Of a stretch of 10,734 nt of DNA, positions 6,738 through 10,734 are shown in pieces; position 1 is the first letter of the stretch; every line of letters begins with the position of its first letter. The notes beneath the pieces are model-generated. The model made no database searches, was not told where the DNA came from, and was given only the letters and a program-made list of their open reading frames with translations. Origin of the DNA: Gammaproteobacteria bacterium (GTDB lineage Bacteria; Pseudomonadota; Gammaproteobacteria; GRL18); contig DAOVUK010000056.1 of NCBI GenBank assembly GCA_030632625.1, positions 1-10,734 on the forward strand, given 5' to 3'. Made by a program: the position numbers and the translations under genes.

Positions 6738-7952
6738 TTATCGACACGCTTTTACCGCAGCAATACGCTTGATTCTTAGTTGTTCAGCAATTTCGATACC
6801 CTTAAACCCCTGAGCAACAATATCAGCAGTATTAACCTGGCTGGCTGCATGAAAAAAAGCTCTGAAACGCTGAGTTTTTTCATTTGAACTATTTTCATAG
6901 CCGGTTCTGCCTTTCGCATCAGCCTCACAGGCCAGAAGAAAAAATTCAAAGCGTTGCGGACGTCGAAAAGCATCCAGCCGTGACAACAAATCAACAATTG
7001 TCGAGTTTTTTAATTCTTCAATACGATGATAATTCAAGTGAAACTCAGTCACTAATAAAGCCAGATCACGATAATGCTTAGGTACTTTCAGGCGCTGACA
7101 CACGGCATTAACCAGAGGAACACCACGTGATTCATGAGCAATATGTCTGGGCCATTCTTCATGAGGAGTTGTGCCCTTTCCCAGATCATGTAATAAGGCT
7201 GCAAAGCGAACCACCGATTCTTTGCTTAAATGCGCAGCCTGTTCCAGCACCATCATGGTGTGAACTCCGGTATCAATCTCAGGATGCCATTGTCGGGATT
7301 GCGGCACACCAAATAATTGTTCAATTTCGGGAAGCAGACGCGCCAGAGCACCACATTGTCTGAGCACTTTAAAAAATATCCAGGGATTATCATCCGCCAG
7401 TGCTTTTTCTACTTCCTGCCAGACACGCTCAGCAACCAGTGCATCCACCTCATCATGATCAACCAGACACTGCATCATCGCCAGGGTTTCATCGGCAATG
7501 CAAAAACCATAATCAGCATACCGGGCAGCAAAGCGTGCCACTCTCAGTACTCGCAGGGGATCTTCAGCAAAAGAAGGGGAAACATGTCTTAAAATACGAT
7601 TATTTAAATCTTCAATGCCATGATAGGGATCATAGAGCGTCCCCTGATCATCTTCAGCAATGGCATTAATGGTCAGATCCCGGCGGATCAGATCATCTTC
7701 GAGAGTCACATCGGCATCAGCATAAAATTCAAAACCATGATAGCCCTTAGCAACTTTGCGTTCTGTCCGTGCCAGAGCATATTCTTCATGAGTTTTTGGG
7801 TGTAGAAAAACAGGAAAATCTTTACCCACGGGGGTATAACCTGCAGTCAGCATTGCTTCTACTGATGCACCGACAACCACATAGTCATGATCGACAACTT
7901 TTCTACCCAGCAGCCTGTCTCTGACAGCACCACCCACTTTATAAATTTTCAT
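6738..7952 (-). CDS. cca: multifunctional CCA-adding tRNA nucleotidyltransferase
   Basis: This enzyme builds or repairs the 3' CCA end of tRNAs from CTP and ATP without a nucleic acid template. Bacterial-type class II features are clear: GGAVRD (7-12), the catalytic carboxylates Asp21 and Asp23 in [19 protein letters not shown] (90-99) and [15 protein letters not shown] (131-145). A C-terminal HD domain is present, with HDLGKG at 255-260; in E. coli this domain gives phosphodiesterase and phosphatase activities. His255/Asp256 and Asp21/Asp23 have the same numbers as in E. coli. The product is 404 residues against 412. I start at the ATG at 7952 because it gives the E. coli-like MKIYxVGGAVRD N-terminus; a GTG at 7955 would add one residue. 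It lies 77 nt downstream of the NDUFA9-like gene, probably in one transcript. Confidence 0.96.
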   Translation of the reverse strand: MKIYKVGGAVRDRLLGRKVVDHDYVVVGASVEAMLTAGYTPVGKDFPVFLHPKTHEEYALARTERKVAKGYHGFEFYADADVTLEDDLIRRDLTINAIAEDDQGTLYDPYHGIEDLNNRILRHVSPSFAEDPLRVLRVARFAARYADYGFCIADETLAMMQCLVDHDEVDALVAERVWQEVEKALADDNPWIFFKVLRQCGALARLLPEIEQLFGVPQSRQWHPEIDTGVHTMMVLEQAAHLSKESVVRFAALLHDLGKGTTPHEEWPRHIAHESRGVPLVNAVCQRLKVPKHYRDLALLVTEFHLNYHRIEELKNSTIVDLLSRLDAFRRPQRFEFFLLACEADAKGRTGYENSSNEKTQRFRAFFHAASQVNTADIVAQGFKGIEIAEQLRIKRIAAVKACR

Positions 7953-8029
7953 CACGCTTTATAGCCACTCATCACCAGGAGCCTGTCCTCGCACTTCAGT
8001 TCGTCAGGATTATGCATTACGGCAAAGTA

Positions 8030-8980
8030 TTAACGATTTGATTTTTTTCTTAAAGAATCCATCTGACCTGCAAAATCCTTACCTGCAAGGTATTTCGGCA
8101 CAATACTTTCAAGACTGTGCAGCTGAACACCCAGCTCAGCAGTCGATTCATTATTGGCTGAATCTGAACAGACACTATCCACTTTCATGCTATGGTAATT
8201 ATCCAGAGTAATCGGTGCTCCGGGTATAAGTCCCATCAGCCCTGCCAGCGGCTTTGAGAAAAAACGATTCAACGGCACAATGGTACAATCACTGTTAATT
8301 TGTGTTGCCGTATATTTTACCAGTTCTCTCAAGGAAAAGGATTCCGGTCCGCAAAGATTATAATTTTTCCCGTAAGTTTCCGGCCGGTCAATGCTATTGA
8401 TAAAAGCATCCGCAACATCACCCACATAAATTGGAGCAAAGCGGGCACTGGCACAGGTCAGGGGGAAAAAGCCCGGCATAATTTTTAACATCCGGGCAAA
8501 AAGATTAAAGAAGCCATCACCTGCACCAAAAATAACCGATGGCGAAAAAGTGGTGACATGAAGTCCTTCCATGGCAAGAATTTTATTCTTAGCTCTGCCT
8601 TTGGAACGCAGGTAGCTGCTGGCAGCATTTTCATCGGCATTCAGGGCACACATGTGCAATAATCTCGGAGTACCCACAGCCCTGGCGGCCTCTGCAACTC
8701 TAAGAGCAACCTTTTCATGGACTTGCTCAAAGGTATTGTTACCTGACGGGTTCAGAATACCGGCCAGATTAATCACCACATCATAGGTATCTACCTGACG
8801 CTCTAAAATTTTATTACCAAAAAAATCAATGGTGACGATCTTAACTGTCGGCAAAGTTCTTAAATGGCGATGACGTTCCGGCCTTCTGCTAATGATCTTA
8901 ACCGAATGTCCCTGACTCACCAGACGAGTGATCAGATGAGTGCCTACAAAGCCAGTACCGCCAATGACACAAATTTTCAA
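8030..8980 (-). CDS. NDUFA9-like atypical extended SDR, NAD(P)-binding protein
   Basis: This 316-residue protein is a Rossmann-fold extended/atypical SDR of the type annotated as complex I NDUFA9 subunit family. The dinucleotide-binding loop is GGTGFVGTH (7-15), with ISRRPER (30-36) at the end of the second strand, where NADP-specific proteins carry basic residues. NLAGILN (71-77) follows. A Tyr-x3-Lys pair is present at 123/127 (SYLRSK), so enzymatic activity is possible. FAPIYVGDVADAF (181-193) and NLCGPESFSLREL (208-220) are typical of the family. Mitochondrial NDUFA9 is an accessory complex I subunit; bacterial homologues are mostly uncharacterised and need not bind complex I. The start is a TTG at 8980 with AAGGAG 6 nt upstream, giving the family N-terminus MKICVIGGTG. 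cca lies downstream on the same strand. Confidence 0.87.
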   Translation of the reverse strand: MKICVIGGTGFVGTHLITRLVSQGHSVKIISRRPERHRHLRTLPTVKIVTIDFFGNKILERQVDTYDVVINLAGILNPSGNNTFEQVHEKVALRVAEAARAVGTPRLLHMCALNADENAASSYLRSKGRAKNKILAMEGLHVTTFSPSVIFGAGDGFFNLFARMLKIMPGFFPLTCASARFAPIYVGDVADAFINSIDRPETYGKNYNLCGPESFSLRELVKYTATQINSDCTIVPLNRFFSKPLAGLMGLIPGAPITLDNYHSMKVDSVCSDSANNESTAELGVQLHSLESIVPKYLAGKDFAGQMDSLRKKSNR

Positions 8981-9280
8981 TGCGTTCTCCTTTTTTTCAA
9001 TTTTTTACCCTGCAATCTAACAACTCTATTTTTTTTATCTATTTATTTTCAGGAGCTATTTTCAAACAGACAGCAGAATCACTATTAGACCATATTTGTA
9101 CAAGCAACACCCATTAGTATTTTATAATATAATAATACATAAAGTATAATAAATTTCAATCCGAGAAAACCCTAAGTCTGTCGATAATTTTTTTATTGCT
9201 AACGACACGAAATATAACACAGGATAAGGTAGAGTAAGTAATAATCCCGGAAGAATAACTCCATCTCACACAGGAATAAC
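8981..9280. other. AT-rich divergent spacer upstream of the alcohol dehydrogenase
   Basis: This 300-nt region separates the divergent NDUFA9-like and alcohol dehydrogenase genes. It is very AT-rich, with a run of TATAAT-like sequences at 9121-9153, including exact TATAAT at 9123-9128 and 9145-9150. None has a well-spaced -35 partner, so I do not call a promoter. It holds the two ribosome binding sites: AAGGAG on the minus strand at its left edge, and AGGA at 9272-9275 before the ATG at 9281. I saw no gene, riboswitch or sigma-54 site. Confidence 0.5.
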
Positions 9281-10498
9281 ATGTTAAATCACTCTTTTAG
9301 TTTATCTCTTTTTCCTCGAATTGAATTCGGTTCCGGCAGCGTAAAACTTCTCCCGGAAAAAATTGCTCTTTATGGCCAGCGTATTCTGCTCATCACCGGC
9401 GCACATTCCTTCTATCAAAGTCCACACTGGCAGCAGCTCATCGCGCAATTAGAACAACAGCAGATTCACTGGCTGCATACCACAATCTCTGCTGAGCCCT
9501 CACCCGAATTCATTGATGCCACAGTTAAACAATTCTTTGTCGAGGATATTCAATGCGTTGTTGCAATTGGCGGCGGCAGTGCTCTGGATTGTGGTAAAGC
9601 CATCAGCGGCTTATTACCCAGTGGTGATTCGGTAATGGAGTATCTGGAGGGCGTGGGTGCAGGCAAACAATATACCGGCCCGGCAATTCCCTTTATTGCC
9701 GTACCCACGACTGCCGGCACGGGTAGTGAAGCGACTAAAAATTCAGTATTGAGTGATATTGGTGAACAGGGTTATAAAAAATCATTTCGAGATGAGCAGT
9801 TAATCCCTCAGTACGCTATTGTTGATCCTGATTTGCTGGAAAGCTGCCCTAAAACGCTTATTGCCGCAAATGGCATGGATGCCCTGACGCAATTAATGGA
9901 GTCTTATTTATCGACCAGAGCCAATCCCTTTACCGATGCACTGGCTCTGAGCGGTATAGAATCGGTGCGTGATAGTTTATTAGTCTGGTATCAAAGCAAT
10001 GACGACAGCAGCCATTCAGAAGAAGTAAAACAGGCGCGCGCTAATATGGCTTATGCCGCACTCATTTCCGGTATTACTCTGGCTCAGGTCGGCCTGGGCA
10101 GTGTGCATGGACTGGCCTCCCCTTTGGGTGCTTTTTTTCCTATCCCTCATGGCGTTGCCTGCGGCACAGTACTTGCTGCAGCAACTCGAATTAATATTGA
10201 TGCCATGCTAAGCCGGGAACCCGACAATTCAGGCCTGCAGCGCTATGCCCAGCTTGGTCGCCTGCTCAGCGGTCACCATGAACTGAGCGATACTCAGGCA
10301 CGGAAGCAATTATTAGAACTTTTATCCGACTGGAGTCAGCAAATGGCATTGCAGCCGTTATCAACTTATGGCGTCACAGAGGAAGATGTATCACGGCTGG
10401 TTGCCAATATCAGCCCCAGCAGCATGCAGACCAATCCCATTATTTTGACCCAGGCAGAAAAAGAACAGCTGGTACGTTCCGGGCTGTCATCCGGATAA
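9281..10498 (+). CDS. iron-containing (group III) alcohol dehydrogenase
   Basis: This 405-residue cytoplasmic enzyme should interconvert an alcohol and aldehyde or ketone using NAD(P). The N-terminal nucleotide-binding half has the GGGS motif (97-100, in AIGGGSALDCGKAI). TTAGTGSEATKNSVL (143-157) is the family's central signature. The metal site would be Asp200 and residue 204 (in NGMDALTQLMESY), His276 (in GSVHGLASPLG) and His290 (in PIPHGVACG). Residue 204 is Gln where classic members such as FucO or AdhB have His; I believe related Gln-containing homologues exist, so activity is not excluded. AGGA 6 nt before the ATG supports the start. It is divergent from the NDUFA9-like gene and has no same-strand partner in the window. 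The substrate cannot be assigned. Confidence 0.9.
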   Translation: MLNHSFSLSLFPRIEFGSGSVKLLPEKIALYGQRILLITGAHSFYQSPHWQQLIAQLEQQQIHWLHTTISAEPSPEFIDATVKQFFVEDIQCVVAIGGGSALDCGKAISGLLPSGDSVMEYLEGVGAGKQYTGPAIPFIAVPTTAGTGSEATKNSVLSDIGEQGYKKSFRDEQLIPQYAIVDPDLLESCPKTLIAANGMDALTQLMESYLSTRANPFTDALALSGIESVRDSLLVWYQSNDDSSHSEEVKQARANMAYAALISGITLAQVGLGSVHGLASPLGAFFPIPHGVACGTVLAAATRINIDAMLSREPDNSGLQRYAQLGRLLSGHHELSDTQARKQLLELLSDWSQQMALQPLSTYGVTEEDVSRLVANISPSSMQTNPIILTQAEKEQLVRSGLSSG

Positions 10499-10604
10499 GT
10501 TCATCTGGCTCTTCACAAATTTTCGTACTTTTCCAAATCTCAGCAAAACCACCTTAGCGGCAATTTAAAAGAATGGGGGGCACTCGAAAGTGGTGCTTAC
10601 ATTC

Positions 10605-10728
10605 AGAAGTTGGAAAGGTGTAGTTCACCTTGCCGGGGACGCGCGCAAGTACGTCCATGTAGCGCTCAGCCTCGCCATCCATGGCTCGAAATGCCCCTTG
10701 CAAGGCAAACTACACCTCCCCACCTTCT
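10605..10728. repeat. ~124-bp element with 29-nt imperfect terminal inverted repeats (MITE-like)
   Basis: The left arm (10605-10633, core AGGTGTAGTTCACCTTGC) matches the reverse complement of the right arm (10700-10728, core AGGTGTAGTTTGCCTTGC) at 24 of 29 positions. The interior is GC-richer than its surroundings and contains small palindromes (CCTTGCAAGG at 10696-10705; AAGGTG/CACCTT with a 5-nt loop at 10615-10631). No credible gene lies inside. Shape and composition suggest a non-autonomous mobile element or a structured repeat; I saw no target-site duplication. The rest of the 236-nt tail after the alcohol dehydrogenase shows nothing clear, including no terminator. Confidence 0.65.
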
Positions 10729-10734
10729 TAGCTG

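Noticed and set aside
9100..9160. Sigma-70 promoter at the TATAAT sequences
   Set aside because: The region is so AT-rich that TATAAT arises easily, and no -35 box lies at 16-18 nt spacing.
10554..10682. 42-codon minus-strand open frame across the terminal element
   Set aside because: It runs through the left inverted-repeat arm into the AT-rich spacer, has no ribosome binding site, and its product matches nothing I recognise.
10605..10728. Integron attC site
   Set aside because: The inverted arms do not contain the RYYYAAC/GTTRRRY core pair expected of attC, and no integrase or cassette is seen.
1..10734. A new defence system or prophage
   Set aside because: All clear genes belong to known housekeeping or metabolic families; no nuclease, helicase, integrase, transposase or toxin-antitoxin signature was found.

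Overview
The window looks like an ordinary stretch of chromosome from a gammaproteobacterium with moderate to low GC. The tRNA nucleotidyltransferase keeps the E. coli-type layout, with catalytic Asp21/Asp23 and HD residues His255/Asp256 at the same numbers as in E. coli. The UppP, pteridine reductase, cNMP-HDOD and NDUFA9-like proteins also suit that class. Two GTAG-ended palindromes are of a kind I recall, unverified, from cyanobacteria and large sulfur-oxidising gammaproteobacteria. The finer placement is a guess.

Layout. 1-938 (-): 5' part of a cNMP-binding/HDOD regulator that runs off the left edge. 1251-2686 (+): amrB-amrA, the Memo and AMMECR1 parts of the AmmeMemoRadiSam system; the radical SAM partner is not in the window. 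2683-3895 (-): a pteridine reductase followed by ridA, separated by a perfect 28-bp palindrome. ridA ends tail-to-tail with amrA in a 4-bp overlap. 3896-4113: a divergent intergenic region holding a 14-bp tandem repeat. 4114-6659 (+): a MidA/NDUFAF7-type methyltransferase, uppP and a small VanZ-family membrane protein, probably one operon. 6660-6737: a hairpin terminator between convergent units. 6738-8980 (-): an NDUFA9-like extended SDR protein, then cca. 8981-9280: an AT-rich divergent spacer. 9281-10498 (+): an iron-type alcohol dehydrogenase. 10499-10734: non-coding, with a GC-richer element of about 124 bp bounded by 29-nt imperfect inverted repeats, probably a MITE-like or structured repeat.

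Functionally this is a mix of housekeeping jobs: tRNA CCA maturation, undecaprenyl phosphate recycling, enamine/imine detoxification, reduced pterin metabolism, alcohol/aldehyde redox chemistry and signalling. No defence system, prophage, transposase gene, CRISPR array, rRNA or tRNA was seen. The best leads are the AmrA/AmrB pair with an unusual octapeptide-repeat N-terminus on AmrA, the palindromic and inverted-repeat elements, the 14-bp minisatellite between divergent genes, the co-occurrence of homologues of two mitochondrial complex I factors (NDUFAF7 and NDUFA9), and a His-to-Gln change at an expected metal ligand of the alcohol dehydrogenase. I see no convincing new multi-gene system.
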